The notes under the pieces were generated by a model, which was not told the DNA's origin, did no database searches, and saw only the letters and a program-made list of their open reading frames with translations. Shown piece after piece: positions 9,027 to 18,501 of a DNA stretch of 64,000 nt. The translations under genes were made by a program, and so were the position numbers. The stretch spans positions 1 through 64,000 of the forward strand of contig NZ_PPAF01000041.1 in the NCBI RefSeq assembly GCF_002913045.1, written 5' to 3'. Within the stretch, counting starts at the first letter, position 1. Every line of letters starts with the position of its first letter. This DNA comes from Campylobacter concisus (GTDB lineage: Bacteria; Campylobacterota; Campylobacteria; Campylobacterales; Campylobacteraceae).

Positions 9027-9666
9027 TTTTCACTCTTTGTAAATTTATATCGCTCATCGAATTTGTCTCATTTTCACTCTCGCTTATAAATGCATTTGGA
9101 GTCTTTTTGATTAAGCTGTCAGAATTTTCAGGAAGCGCTCCGTATCCTTCAAACTCGCTTTGATCTTTTAAAAATTTATCCTTTGTCAAAAACTCATCTT
9201 TTGTGCCAAATATAATCCTGCTCTCACTTGCGACTTCGTACTCTTGTCCGCAAACTATCGCAAGCTCAGGACAAACATCAGCGCAAAATCCACAATACAC
9301 GCATCTACTTAAATTTATCGAGTAGCTTGCGACCTTTTTGCGCCCATCTTCGCCAAGTGAAGTCTTCATCGAAATGCAGTTGCTAACGCAAATTTTCTCA
9401 CATAACCCGCACCCAATGCAACGTTCATTTTCACTTTCAACAAATTTTAAAAGCTTGTGAATACCCCTATATCTAGCGTTTAGCTGCATCTTTTGTATAG
9501 GGTATTTTAAAGTATGTGACTTACTAAAGAGCATCTGCTTTATCGTGACTTTTAGTCCGATCAAAAGATCAGGCTTAAATGTGATAGCGATGAAGTGCTT
9601 AAATTTATCAAACGTACTCTTTGGCTTTAACTTTTCATCTATTAAAATATATTTTTTCTCACTCAT
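9019..9666 (-). CDS. nuoI: NADH-quinone oxidoreductase subunit I (two 4Fe-4S clusters)
   Basis: A 215-residue electron-transfer subunit of the complex I arm that carries electrons to NuoB. Two ferredoxin motifs are visible: C83-x2-C86-x2-C89-x3-C93, followed by V rather than the usual P, and C122-x2-C125-x2-C128-x3-C132-P. The start is set at the ATG beginning MSEKKYILID, 8 nt after the nuoH stop. A longer frame reaching back to 9744 would lie inside nuoH and has no family support. The C-terminal 60 residues, rich in Ser/Lys/Glu, go beyond the core fold. Confidence 0.95.
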   Translation of the reverse strand: MSEKKYILIDEKLKPKSTFDKFKHFIAITFKPDLLIGLKVTIKQMLFSKSHTLKYPIQKMQLNARYRGIHKLLKFVESENERCIGCGLCEKICVSNCISMKTSLGEDGRKKVASYSINLSRCVYCGFCADVCPELAIVCGQEYEVASESRIIFGTKDEFLTKDKFLKDQSEFEGYGALPENSDSLIKKTPNAFISESENETNSMSDINLQRVKNV

Positions 9667-9674
9667 TTTTTGCC

Positions 9675-10670
9675 TTAGATTAGTAGTATAAAGCCAGTGA
9701 TTACGATATTTAAAATTCCAAGCGGAAGCAAAAATTTCCAGCAAAATACACTTAACTGATCAACTCTTAAATGTGCCCATGAAGCCCTTACCCAAAGAAA
9801 AAAGAAAAAGACAATGCTTGATTTTAAGATGATCATCAAAGCACCTGGGATAAATAAAAATTCGTTAAATCCACCTAAAAATAAAATCGTAATGATGATG
9901 CTAGCAGCGATCATATTTGTGTACTCGCCGATGAAAAACATCGCCCATCTCATGCCGCTATACTCGGTGCCATAGCCTGCTACTATCTCTGTTTCGTTTT
10001 CTGTTAAGCAAAATGGCGTTCTATTGCACTCCACAAAGCTTGCTATTAAAAAGAGCAAAAAGGCAAGGGGCTGCTTGAATATAAGCCAGCCAAAAATTCC
10101 TTTTTGATAGTTGTTTATATCCACAAGTGAGAGTGAGCTAGTTACCATTACGACGCTTAAAAGAGCCATGCCAGCGACTATTTCGAAACTAAGAAGTGAG
10201 ACTACTGCGCGAGCTGCGCTAATTAGAGCAAATTTATTATAGCTTGCAAGGCCAGCTGCAAGTGGCGAAAAGACGCAAACCGCTGCCACGCCAGCGATGT
10301 ATAAAATACCAACATTTATATCTGAGAGAATCGGACGTAATGTATGTCCAAAAATTTCAAACTCAGGTAAAAATGGCACAGGCGCAAGCGCTGCAAATGC
10401 CGCGATAGCAGAGATGAGAGGCGCTATTAGAAAGATAAATTTATTTGCATTTGCTGGTACGATGTCCTCTTTTGTAAAGAGTTTTATCATGTCAGCTACT
10501 ATCTGTAAAATTCCAGCTGGCCCTACCATATCAGGTCCAACGCGGCGCTGCATGTAGGCTAGTACCTTTCTCTCAGCATAAGTTGCTATTCCTGCAAGGC
10601 TTGCCATGACGGCTAAGATAACCACGGCTTTAATGATAGTGCTTAGCACAAAAAATAGTGTTTCACTCAT
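9675..10670 (-). CDS. nuoH: NADH-quinone oxidoreductase subunit H
   Basis: A 331-residue membrane subunit that forms the quinone-binding chamber at the junction of the two arms of complex I. Eight or so helices are visible, with the signature AERKVLAYMQRRVGPDMVGP early on and the acidic loop FVECNRTPFCLTENETEIVA in the middle. The ATG overlaps the nuoG stop (ATGA). Length is normal. Confidence 0.97.
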   Translation of the reverse strand: MSETLFFVLSTIIKAVVILAVMASLAGIATYAERKVLAYMQRRVGPDMVGPAGILQIVADMIKLFTKEDIVPANANKFIFLIAPLISAIAAFAALAPVPFLPEFEIFGHTLRPILSDINVGILYIAGVAAVCVFSPLAAGLASYNKFALISAARAVVSLLSFEIVAGMALLSVVMVTSSLSLVDINNYQKGIFGWLIFKQPLAFLLFLIASFVECNRTPFCLTENETEIVAGYGTEYSGMRWAMFFIGEYTNMIAASIIITILFLGGFNEFLFIPGALMIILKSSIVFFFFLWVRASWAHLRVDQLSVFCWKFLLPLGILNIVITGFILLI

Positions 10671-12966
10671 TTTTTGCCTTTATGATTTTAACTGTGGCGT
10701 AGCTTTTGCCATTAAATATAATAACCCCCACATCAAGCTTATTGTCATAATCACCTAAATACGCACCAACTCCGCCAAGTTCGCTATCAAGCTCCACGCA
10801 AATGGCAAGCTTGTGCCCATCTTTTTCTAAAATAATCGCTTCATTTTGTGAAATTTCAAATTTAGCCATAAATTCGCTACTTGCATAAAGCTTCGCTCTT
10901 TTGGCTGTTTGCGTGGCATAGTTTGCAAAAAATGATGGCAAATTTATAGGATTTGCAAGACTTATAAGTACTTCGTCGCCTTTTAAATTTATACTCTTGC
11001 TATCTTTTAAAAGTGGCTCTATATCATCATTTGGCGTGAAATTTGAAATTTCAAGCTTATAGCCTCTGTGACTTGTGCCGTCATTTGCATAAAAATTTTC
11101 TAAATTATCAAATTTAATGCCTTTATAACCCTTTTCTTTTGGTAAATTTGGCGTGTAATCAATCGTATTTTTAGCCATTAACCCAAGTGCGTTTGCGATG
11201 TCGTTTAAAAAATATCCTTTGTGCGGTATCGCCACATTTGTTGGCACTAAGGCGTTATTTATGCTTGTAAATGTTCCTTCTTGCTGATTTAGCGCGCTAG
11301 CATCGATATCGCCTTCAAAAATACTAAATTTATAATCACCATTTTCGTTATAGCCAAGCGTCTTGCCAGGCTTTTTCTCGCTTGCAAGAGTGCAAATTTT
11401 AGCAACGCCAAGTGAGTTTGTGCGTGGTGGTATTAGCATCACACGAAACGGCGTAGCTCTAGTGATCACTCCAGTAAGTGCGGCTAGTAAATTCGCATTT
11501 TCATCCGTGTAAAAATCGCTTCCTAAAATGAGCGTAAAATTGCTTTTGCTATCACTTAAGGCCGGTACATCTAAGCCAAAATTTTCATCAAAATTTTCAA
11601 ACTTTGATGTAAGTGTGCTAGGTAAATTTTCACCCCAGTTTTTAAGTATAAAAAGTAAAATTTGCTCTAATTTCCCAGCTTCATGCGTTACGCAAATAAA
11701 ATTTTTAGAATATTTTTTAACGATCTCATCGGCTATGTGATGAAAGTAAATTCCAGCTGCTTTATTCATTTTTAAAGCGTTATTTAACTTAAAGCTTGTC
11801 ACTGGGCTTTCGTGTCTTAAGAAACTACCAGCAGTGATGATAAAATCGCTATTTTTAATATCTTCATAGTCTGCGTTATATGAGCTAAGCCCACTAAATT
11901 CGCTAAATTTATTTAAAAATTTTTGATAATTTAGCGCCTCATTGTTTATTAGATTTAGATCAAATTTCTCTCTTAAACGCTCTAAAATAAGGGCCTCTTC
12001 GTTCGTGATAAAGCTATTAAATTTTATATTTTTGATCGCGCCATTTTTAATATTTAAAACAATCTCTTCAAATTTCTCTTCATTCTTACAGGCAAGCTCG
12101 TTGTGAAAGTCATAGCCAAACCTAACTGCTCCACTTATTTCGCCAAATGTAAAATCATTGCTGACGCGGTAAATTTGCTTACTTCTATCGCTAGTGCTCT
12201 TTTCTTTTACGTCATAGTAAATTAGCTCGCAATCGCTTTGATGTGGATTTGCTGCTGGGATAGGGTTTAGCTCCCAGATATTTGTGCTATATTGAAAATG
12301 CGAACTAATAAGCGCTCCAGTAGGGCAAACGCTGATACACTCGCCACAAAACGAGCAGTCAAGACTCTCGCCCACGCTTGGACCTATTAAGCTTTTTTGC
12401 ATCTTGCTAAAGACCGCGTAGGCATCTTTTGGCATACTCTCTTTTAGCTCTTTTGGCACCTCAACGCCCCTTGGTACGGTCTTTAGTGCACTCTCTCCGA
12501 TCCTATCCTTACAAACAGTGACACATCTTTCGCAGACTATGCAAAGAGCTGGATCGTAGTTGATTAGCCCCCATTTTTTATGCGGTTTGTGCGTGTCGGC
12601 GATGGCAAATTTTTGTTCATTTACCTTTAGATGTGTGGTTAAATTTTGTAGTTCACATTCGCCACTTTTGTCACAAACACCACATTGAATCGGATGATTT
12701 ACGCAGTAAGTCTGCATGATTGCGTTTCGCTCAGCAATAATTTCTGGCGTGTTTGTGTAAATTTGCATATCCTCTTTTGCTTTGGCATTGCAGCTATAAA
12801 CTACTTTGCCGTTTGTCTCGACCATGCAAAGCCTACAAGCAAGAGTTGGTGAGCAGCCGCTAAGATAGCAAAGAGCTGGGATATAAATTCCATTTGCTCT
12901 TGCGATATTTAGGATACTCTCGCCCTCATCTGCTTCTAAAATTTGATCATTTATGCTTATTTTCAT
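10663..12966 (-). CDS. nuoG: NADH-quinone oxidoreductase subunit G (iron-sulfur)
   Basis: A 767-residue peripheral subunit of complex I. The N-terminal 2Fe-2S domain has cysteines C33, C44, C47 and C59. Then follow the His/Cys cluster motif near NHPIQCGVCDKSGEC and two ferredoxin motifs (CIVCERCVTVC and CSFCGECISVCP). The remaining 500 residues match the molybdopterin-oxidoreductase fold but show no cofactor motif I can identify, as in other NuoG proteins. With no NADH-binding NuoF in the operon, NuoG probably receives electrons from the two small proteins encoded just upstream. ATGA overlap with the preceding gene. Confidence 0.95.
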   Translation of the reverse strand: MKISINDQILEADEGESILNIARANGIYIPALCYLSGCSPTLACRLCMVETNGKVVYSCNAKAKEDMQIYTNTPEIIAERNAIMQTYCVNHPIQCGVCDKSGECELQNLTTHLKVNEQKFAIADTHKPHKKWGLINYDPALCIVCERCVTVCKDRIGESALKTVPRGVEVPKELKESMPKDAYAVFSKMQKSLIGPSVGESLDCSFCGECISVCPTGALISSHFQYSTNIWELNPIPAANPHQSDCELIYYDVKEKSTSDRSKQIYRVSNDFTFGEISGAVRFGYDFHNELACKNEEKFEEIVLNIKNGAIKNIKFNSFITNEEALILERLREKFDLNLINNEALNYQKFLNKFSEFSGLSSYNADYEDIKNSDFIITAGSFLRHESPVTSFKLNNALKMNKAAGIYFHHIADEIVKKYSKNFICVTHEAGKLEQILLFILKNWGENLPSTLTSKFENFDENFGLDVPALSDSKSNFTLILGSDFYTDENANLLAALTGVITRATPFRVMLIPPRTNSLGVAKICTLASEKKPGKTLGYNENGDYKFSIFEGDIDASALNQQEGTFTSINNALVPTNVAIPHKGYFLNDIANALGLMAKNTIDYTPNLPKEKGYKGIKFDNLENFYANDGTSHRGYKLEISNFTPNDDIEPLLKDSKSINLKGDEVLISLANPINLPSFFANYATQTAKRAKLYASSEFMAKFEISQNEAIILEKDGHKLAICVELDSELGGVGAYLGDYDNKLDVGVIIFNGKSYATVKIIKAKNE

Positions 12967-13673
12967 TTACTAACTACTACTTGCTTAAATGCGTATCCAT
13001 CAAACTCTTTTGCACCAAATATCGCAACTGTGCCTTTTAGCGAATGGTCTAGTTTAAATTTTGCCCTCACGCTAAAATCTTTTGCCTTAAGCTCTAATAT
13101 ATCGCCATCTTTTGCCTTTGCTACGATACCAAACTGCACACCGCCCACGATCTCATCGCTTGCGTTTTTGTTTAGATAAACGACCGCTCCGTCAAAATTT
13201 TCAAGCTCTTTTAGCTCGTCCACCTCTTTGATGTTTGCAAATTCTTTGACCTCGCTACCTGCTAAAACGACATTTTTGCCTAAAATTTCAAGTAACCAAA
13301 AGATCGCATCTTTATCTGGATGAGTAAAAAATGAATCATCAATAATGATATTTTTAACATCCTTTATCCACTCGCCAAGTTCCTCAAATTCCTCTTCACC
13401 AACATTGCACTCGCCACTTATCAGCCCATCATCAAGCTCGCTAAAAAACTCATCGCAAGATAAATTTGCGTATTTGCAAAGAAGAGCTAAGACGTAGCTT
13501 ATTGAGCCTATTTCGCAGCGGATTAAATTTTCGCCGCCAAGCTCGCTATCTTCAATGCAAGAGATGTATTTAAACTCATGCTCTTTTATCTTTTTTGCTA
13601 AATTTTTATCGCTCAAGCTTAGTAAATTTGCAATGCTTAAGCTTTTGCCTGCTATTAAATCATTAAATTTCAT
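12963..13673 (-). CDS. Complex I protein in the nuoF position (Cj1574-type)
   Basis: A 236-residue soluble protein with no NuoF features: no FMN or NADH site and no 4Fe-4S cysteine motif. It is the counterpart of C. jejuni Cj1574c, reported to allow complex I to take electrons from flavodoxin instead of NADH. The start at 13673 is chosen because it gives an ATGA overlap with the upstream stop, as at most junctions in this operon, and has AAGGGC nearby; a start ten codons earlier is possible. The N-terminal half is strongly acidic (Glu/Asp-rich around residues 70-120), consistent with docking to a partner, which is inference. Confidence 0.85.
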   Translation of the reverse strand: MKFNDLIAGKSLSIANLLSLSDKNLAKKIKEHEFKYISCIEDSELGGENLIRCEIGSISYVLALLCKYANLSCDEFFSELDDGLISGECNVGEEEFEELGEWIKDVKNIIIDDSFFTHPDKDAIFWLLEILGKNVVLAGSEVKEFANIKEVDELKELENFDGAVVYLNKNASDEIVGGVQFGIVAKAKDGDILELKAKDFSVRAKFKLDHSLKGTVAIFGAKEFDGYAFKQVVVSK

Positions 13674-13900
13674 ATCTTGCCCTTTTTTATGGTTAATACC
13701 CAATCAACTTGGTTAAATTTAAGCGAGTTCATCACTTCGCAGTTTAGATTATAGGCTAAATTTACAGCCTTTGTCACACCACTAAAATCGCCTATCTCAA
13801 ATAAAAATATAATCACTTCGCCAGCCTCGCTAGCCTTTATCTGCTGTCCAAGAGCGCTCAAAAACTCACTCTTTAAGTGTCTAAGATCGACCCTTCTCAT
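13670..13900 (-). CDS. Small complex I protein in the nuoE position (Cj1575-type)
   Basis: A 76-residue protein between nuoD and the nuoF-position gene. It lacks the thioredoxin-like fold and 2Fe-2S cysteines of true NuoE and has one Cys only. It corresponds by position and size to C. jejuni Cj1575c, a protein specific to Campylobacterota that is thought to replace NuoE when complex I uses flavodoxin. ATGA overlaps on both sides indicate coupled translation with nuoD and the next gene. Confidence 0.85.
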   Translation of the reverse strand: MRRVDLRHLKSEFLSALGQQIKASEAGEVIIFLFEIGDFSGVTKAVNLAYNLNCEVMNSLKFNQVDWVLTIKKGKI

Positions 13901-15126
13901 CTATCGACTTCGCCTAAGATGATATTTGTGCTACCAATTATCGTAGCGACGTCAGCAACGTACTGGCCTACTAATAAATCTTCATAAATAGCGCAGTGCC
14001 AAAAGCTTGGCGTGCGAATTTTTAGACGATATGGGCTTGCGCTGCCATCTGAGTTTATATAAATTCCAAGCTCGCCCTTTGGCGACTCGCTAGCAAAGTA
14101 AATTTCACCTTTTGGTGGCTTTAGTCCCTGAGTTATTAGCACAAAATGCTGCATTAATGAGTAGTTTTGGCTCATTATCTGCTCTTTTGAAGCGCTTACG
14201 TAATCTGGCGCGTCGGCGATGATAGCGGGGCTGCTTGTTTGATACTTGCTAACGCACTGCTTTAAAATTTTCACGCACTCACGCATCTCTTTCATGTAAA
14301 GCAGATACCTTGCATAGCAGTCGCCATGTGTCGCATAAGGCACGTCAAAGTCTAGCTCGTCGTAGATGAGATATGGCTCCTCTTTTCTTATATCACGTGC
14401 GACGCCGCTTGCTCTTAGCATGACGCCAGAGCAGCCAGTACTAAGGGCTAGCTCTTTGCTAATTACGCCCACATCTACAAGCCTCGCTTGCCAAATTCTA
14501 TTTTCGCTTAGCAGATCTTCGTAAAGCGTGATGTCGCTTGGAAATTTCTCACAAAATTTAAGCAGCTCCTCGCACCAGCCATCAGGCAGATCAAGCGGCA
14601 CGCCACCAATCCTTATGGAGCTATGAGTTAGCCTTGCGCCGCAGTATTTTTCTATAAGATCAAGGACGTATTCGCGCTCTCTAAATGCGTATAAAAAGAC
14701 GCTCATTGCCCCCACATCAAGGGCGTGCGTAGCTAAAAATAAAAGGTGTGAGCTGATGCGGTTTAGCTCCAAAAGCATCACTCTAATGATCTGTGCACGG
14801 CGAGGCACTTCGATACCGCAAAGCTTCTCCACGGCCGCGCAAAATGCGTAGTTATTCGCACTTGATGCGATGTAATCGACCCTGTCAGTTACTGGGATAA
14901 ATTCCTGATAGGTCATATTTTCAGCCATTTTTTCAACGCCTCGGTGCATGAAGCCAACCTCTGGCATAGCGCGCACGACCTTTTCACCATCAAGCTCAAG
15001 CACAAGCTTTAACTGACCATGCGCGCTTGGGTGCTGTGGGCCAAAATTTAGTATCATCTTGCCGTCATTTTGCTCAAATTCTAAATTTTCAAAAAATGGT
15101 TTTAAGCGGTTTGGTGCCTGGCTCAA
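13897..15126 (-). CDS. nuoD: NADH-quinone oxidoreductase subunit D
   Basis: A 409-residue 49-kDa-type subunit that forms the quinone site with NuoB and NuoH. Family motifs include LNFGPQHPSAHGQL near the N-terminus, GFMHRGVEKMAE, and SFWHCAIYEDLLVGQYVADV and IIGSTNIILGEVDR at the C-terminus, the latter ending in the usual conserved Asp-Arg. The start codon is TTG, overlapping the nuoC stop as TTGA. Length is normal. Confidence 0.97.
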   Translation of the reverse strand: MSQAPNRLKPFFENLEFEQNDGKMILNFGPQHPSAHGQLKLVLELDGEKVVRAMPEVGFMHRGVEKMAENMTYQEFIPVTDRVDYIASSANNYAFCAAVEKLCGIEVPRRAQIIRVMLLELNRISSHLLFLATHALDVGAMSVFLYAFREREYVLDLIEKYCGARLTHSSIRIGGVPLDLPDGWCEELLKFCEKFPSDITLYEDLLSENRIWQARLVDVGVISKELALSTGCSGVMLRASGVARDIRKEEPYLIYDELDFDVPYATHGDCYARYLLYMKEMRECVKILKQCVSKYQTSSPAIIADAPDYVSASKEQIMSQNYSLMQHFVLITQGLKPPKGEIYFASESPKGELGIYINSDGSASPYRLKIRTPSFWHCAIYEDLLVGQYVADVATIIGSTNIILGEVDR

Positions 15127-15881
15127 GGTCTTTCCTTTACTATCTGGCTCTGGTTAAATTTAGCCTTTTTGACAAATTTTACGCCACCTTCTTCTTGATA
15201 CTCGTATTCTTCGCTAAACACCCTTGAAAATCCAAAGGTATCTTTCTCTTGAATATAAGCTGGATCGCGGTTCTCTTCGCCAATTTGCTCTCTAAGCTCG
15301 CGCCCAAAAATTTTATCCACCTCGTACCATTTGGCAGCCTCGTCGCCAACTAGCGGATAGCTTTTTAAGAGTGGGTGCGAGTGCCAGTCATCAGGCATGA
15401 TGAGGCGCTTTAAATTTGGATGATCTTTAATGAGAACGCCGCTTAGATCATACATCTCGCGCTCAGCCCAGTTTGCGCTTTTATAAAGCTCGCAAACGCT
15501 TTTTAGCATTTCATCTTTTTTTACAAAGCATTTTACACGAGCGCGTCTATTTTTACTAATGCTAAGAAGCTGATAAAAGACTTCGTATCCACCTTTTTGA
15601 TTTATGAAATCAAGTGCTGCAAGCTCACTAAGCTGTTCGTAACCAAAGCTTTTTAGTGTCTCAAGAGCTTTAAAATTTTCACTAGAATTTACATAAATTA
15701 CAAGCTGATCAAACTCCACGTAGCTAGATAAAATTTGCACTCCGCTTTGCTCTAAAACAGCGAGTTCTTCGTCAAATTTAGAGCCACTTGCTGCTTCTTT
15801 TGGCGTCTGCTTGGCGATATAAAATTTCTCGCTATAGTACTGCTTTTTTTGCAGATCGTTTTTTGGCTTATACTCTCTCAT
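15123..15881 (-). CDS. nuoC: NADH-quinone oxidoreductase subunit C
   Basis: A 252-residue 30-kDa-type subunit of the peripheral arm. The conserved block with [20 protein letters not shown] and [20 protein letters not shown] lies at about residues 135-180. The N-terminal 40 residues and the C-terminal 50 are Lys/Glu-rich extensions. ATGA overlap with nuoB. NuoC and NuoD are separate proteins here, unlike the fused E. coli form. Confidence 0.96.
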   Translation of the reverse strand: MREYKPKNDLQKKQYYSEKFYIAKQTPKEAASGSKFDEELAVLEQSGVQILSSYVEFDQLVIYVNSSENFKALETLKSFGYEQLSELAALDFINQKGGYEVFYQLLSISKNRRARVKCFVKKDEMLKSVCELYKSANWAEREMYDLSGVLIKDHPNLKRLIMPDDWHSHPLLKSYPLVGDEAAKWYEVDKIFGRELREQIGEENRDPAYIQEKDTFGFSRVFSEEYEYQEEGGVKFVKKAKFNQSQIVKERP

Positions 15882-16390
15882 ATCTCAAGCTTTCTTGGCT
15901 TTTGTGCTCTAAATGCACTTTGTTTTCTTATCTTTTTTTGAAGCATCATAAGCGCGTATTGAAGCGTTTCTGGGCGAGGAGCACAGCCTGGGATGTAGAT
16001 ATCAACTGGTATTATTCTATCAACACCTTGAACGGTTGAATAGGTGTTAAACATGCCGCCAGTGTTTGCACAGCTACCCATTGAGATGACCCATTTTGGC
16101 TCAGGCATCTGATCATAAAGACGTCTTGTAAACTCAGCGTGTTTTTTAGTTAGCGTGCCAGCTATGATCATCACCTCTGAGTGTCTTGGACTTGCCCTAA
16201 AAATGGTGCCAAATCTATCAAAGTCATATCTACTAGCGCCACTTGCCATCATCTCGATCGCACAGCAAGCAAGCCCGTAGCTAAGTGCCCAAAGCGAGTT
16301 GCTCCTGCCCCACTGAACGAGCCTATCAACGGTTGTTAAAACGACTGGCAAGCCACCATTTGAAGCGTAATTTATCTGATGCTTTGCCAT
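15878..16390 (-). CDS. nuoB: NADH-quinone oxidoreductase subunit B (cluster N2)
   Basis: A 170-residue subunit that holds the terminal 4Fe-4S cluster N2, which reduces quinone. The expected ligands are visible: tandem C42-C43 (LACCAIEMM), C107 (GSCANTGG) and C136 (PGCAPRPE). It overlaps the end of nuoA by 19 bases. Length is normal. Confidence 0.97.
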   Translation of the reverse strand: MAKHQINYASNGGLPVVLTTVDRLVQWGRSNSLWALSYGLACCAIEMMASGASRYDFDRFGTIFRASPRHSEVMIIAGTLTKKHAEFTRRLYDQMPEPKWVISMGSCANTGGMFNTYSTVQGVDRIIPVDIYIPGCAPRPETLQYALMMLQKKIRKQSAFRAQKPRKLEI

Positions 16391-16761
16391 TTAAAGACTC
16401 CTTTTTGCCAAGCATAAGCAAAGCCGATAAGTAAAATCGCCACAAAAAGCAACATTTCGATTAGTCCAAAAATTCCAAGTAGCCTAAAATCCACCGCCCA
16501 CGGATACATAAAGATGACTTCAACATCAAACAAAATAAATAAAATTCCATAAAAAAAGTAGTGGATATTTATCTTATTTGGCTGTTTTACGGTGGTTGGA
16601 CCACACTCATAAAAGCTAAGTTTTAGACGCTGGGTATTGCGGTTGGCTAATTTTTTACTTATTTTTGAAGATAAGAATGTTATTAAACAAAATGAACAAG
16701 TCGCTAGTAAAAGTATGATAAATGCACCAAAATAGGTACTTTCAAGCTCTGAATGTGACAT
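16372..16761 (-). CDS. nuoA: NADH-quinone oxidoreductase subunit A
   Basis: A 129-residue membrane subunit and first gene of the complex I operon. Three hydrophobic helices and the family signature YECGPTT, followed by [22 protein letters not shown] with its conserved acidic residues, are present. The ATG is preceded by AAAAAAGG. A candidate promoter lies 25-30 bp upstream. Confidence 0.96.
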   Translation of the reverse strand: MSHSELESTYFGAFIILLLATCSFCLITFLSSKISKKLANRNTQRLKLSFYECGPTTVKQPNKINIHYFFYGILFILFDVEVIFMYPWAVDFRLLGIFGLIEMLLFVAILLIGFAYAWQKGVFKWQSIR

Positions 16762-16785
16762 ACTTTGCCTTTTTTAATTTTTAAG

Positions 16786-16791
16786 ATTCTA
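16786..16791 (-). promoter_or_regulatory. Candidate -10 element of the complex I operon
   Basis: Read on the minus strand, TAGAAT lies in an A/T-rich stretch (AAATTTAGTAGAATC) about 25 bp before the nuoA ATG. It is the best -10-like match between nuoA and the upstream ABC gene. Since that gene ends about 100 bp upstream with no clear terminator, some read-through into nuo is possible. Confidence 0.35.
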
Positions 16792-16866
16792 CTAAATTTA
16801 AATTTATTTGAGCTTGAAACGGCTTAAGAGTAGGGTGAGTATTGTGCTTTTGTGTAAAAATTACTC

Positions 16867-18501
16867 CTATTTTATCTTCTCAACTGCATCTTTTGCAGCA
16901 CTTATTCGCTCACTCTCGTCTAGCTCACGCACAAAGCCATCTTTTACCAAGATGATCCTAGTTGCTACATCAAAATAGCTATCATCGTGGCTAACAGCGA
17001 TTATGCTTATGCCCTTACTTTGTAAAAACGGCAAAATTTCTTTGTAAAATTTTCGTTTAAAGAGCGGATCTTGATCGGCCGCCCATTCATCTAGGATAAG
17101 GATAGAGCGGTGCTCTAATATGGCTATTAGTAGGCTTAGACGCTTTCGCTGGCCAGTTGAGAGTTGCGTGGTGCTAAGCTTATTATCTATGACACTTACT
17201 TTTTTGTCGATCTCAAGCAAGGTTAAAAGCTCGTCTATTTCGTTTTGGCTAGCAAAGCCATTATGAGAGAGCGTTTGCGAAAATAGATAAAAATCAGCAA
17301 AAATAGCGCTAATCTTTGCCTGGTAGCTTTGTAAATTTCCTTCATCTATCTTTGTGCTATCAAGGTAAATTTCGCCACTACTTGGGCGTATTAGCCCGCA
17401 AAGTAAATTTATAAGCGTACTTTTGCCACTGCCATTTTTACCGATGATAAATGTTATCTCACCGCGTTTGATCTCTAAATTTACATCTTTTAGGCTAAAT
17501 TTGCCGTGAGCGTAATTAAAATTTATATCTTTTAACTTTATGTTTTGCCAATTATCGCTTAGGCTATCGTCAAATTTGAAGCCTTCCTTAAATTTATTTA
17601 GATTTAAACTCATGATCTTTTCTAAACTTACTTTTGCACTCAGCGCAGCCGGTATGGAGCCAACCATGCTCATAAATGAGCCTCTTAAAAATAGTATCGT
17701 TAGGCTAATGCTTAGTGCCGTTTGCAGGCTCGCCCAGTCAAATGCCACGCACAAAAATACACAAAGACCAACTGAGCCAAGAAGCATAATGTTTGTAAAA
17801 TTATCACTTAATGCGTGATAAATATCGGCTTTTACCATATTTTGACGTTTTTTATCGCCTGTAAAATTTAACTCATCAAAGCAGACACTTGCCCTTGCCC
17901 TGTTTAAACTAAGCTCTCTATGTCCCTCTACGATATCGTCGTAGTGCTTTTGCAATGCGTCATCTTGAACTCTAGAATACTTGAAATAAAGATGAATTTT
18001 TTTCATAAAAAGCGTATTTATAAAAAGAGTCGCACCGATCCAAATGGATAAAAAGATAAAAATTTTTGGAGCGATTACACAAAGATAGATGCTAGCGCAG
18101 ATGATAAAAACTAAGCTTTGTATAAAGCCAGTAGCACTCATAAAAGCAAATGTGATCGTTTTTATGTCATTGTTTAGACTAGCTATGATCTTTGCCTTGT
18201 CGATCTCATTTATCACGCTATTTGGCGTATCTAAAATTTGCTTTACACTTTGATATCTTAGCTCGTAGATAAATTTATGTCCAAAATTTGTAAGCGATAT
18301 ATTTGCGGCGATGGCGCTTATAAAAAATAAAAGTAAGACTGCTATAAATTTAATCGCAAGAATCGGATCAAATTCTTTTAAACTTACAAGTTCATTATTT
18401 ATAAATGAAAGGGTCCAGACACCAAGTCCGCTAAATACGAGCGTTAATAACACTATTTTAGAAATTTGGTAGATATTTTTTTTGATTAAATTTGCAAGCA
18501 T
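16867..18501 (-). CDS. Cyclic-peptide-type ABC exporter (fused TM and ATPase)
   Basis: A 544-residue half-transporter in the family of YojI/SyrD/PvdE-type exporters. Six membrane helices occupy residues 12-290, followed by the ATPase: Walker A GKNGSGKST (354-362), signature LSTGQ (447-451), Walker B ILILDE (467-472) with the family's DEWAADQDP extension, and H-loop His505. It would export a small modified peptide or similar molecule from the cytoplasm. Its ATG shares one base with the stop of the radical SAM gene upstream (TAATG), so the two are translated together. No peptide-synthesis gene is next to it, so the substrate is unknown. It follows the HemN-like gene directly, and a porphyrin- or heme-related cargo is one possible inference. 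Confidence 0.88.
   Translation of the reverse strand: MLANLIKKNIYQISKIVLLTLVFSGLGVWTLSFINNELVSLKEFDPILAIKFIAVLLLFFISAIAANISLTNFGHKFIYELRYQSVKQILDTPNSVINEIDKAKIIASLNNDIKTITFAFMSATGFIQSLVFIICASIYLCVIAPKIFIFLSIWIGATLFINTLFMKKIHLYFKYSRVQDDALQKHYDDIVEGHRELSLNRARASVCFDELNFTGDKKRQNMVKADIYHALSDNFTNIMLLGSVGLCVFLCVAFDWASLQTALSISLTILFLRGSFMSMVGSIPAALSAKVSLEKIMSLNLNKFKEGFKFDDSLSDNWQNIKLKDINFNYAHGKFSLKDVNLEIKRGEITFIIGKNGSGKSTLINLLCGLIRPSSGEIYLDSTKIDEGNLQSYQAKISAIFADFYLFSQTLSHNGFASQNEIDELLTLLEIDKKVSVIDNKLSTTQLSTGQRKRLSLLIAILEHRSILILDEWAADQDPLFKRKFYKEILPFLQSKGISIIAVSHDDSYFDVATRIILVKDGFVRELDESERISAAKDAVEKIK

Noticed and set aside
9667-9744. Upstream extension of nuoI by 26 codons
   Set aside because: It lies inside nuoH, and the residues do not resemble NuoI.
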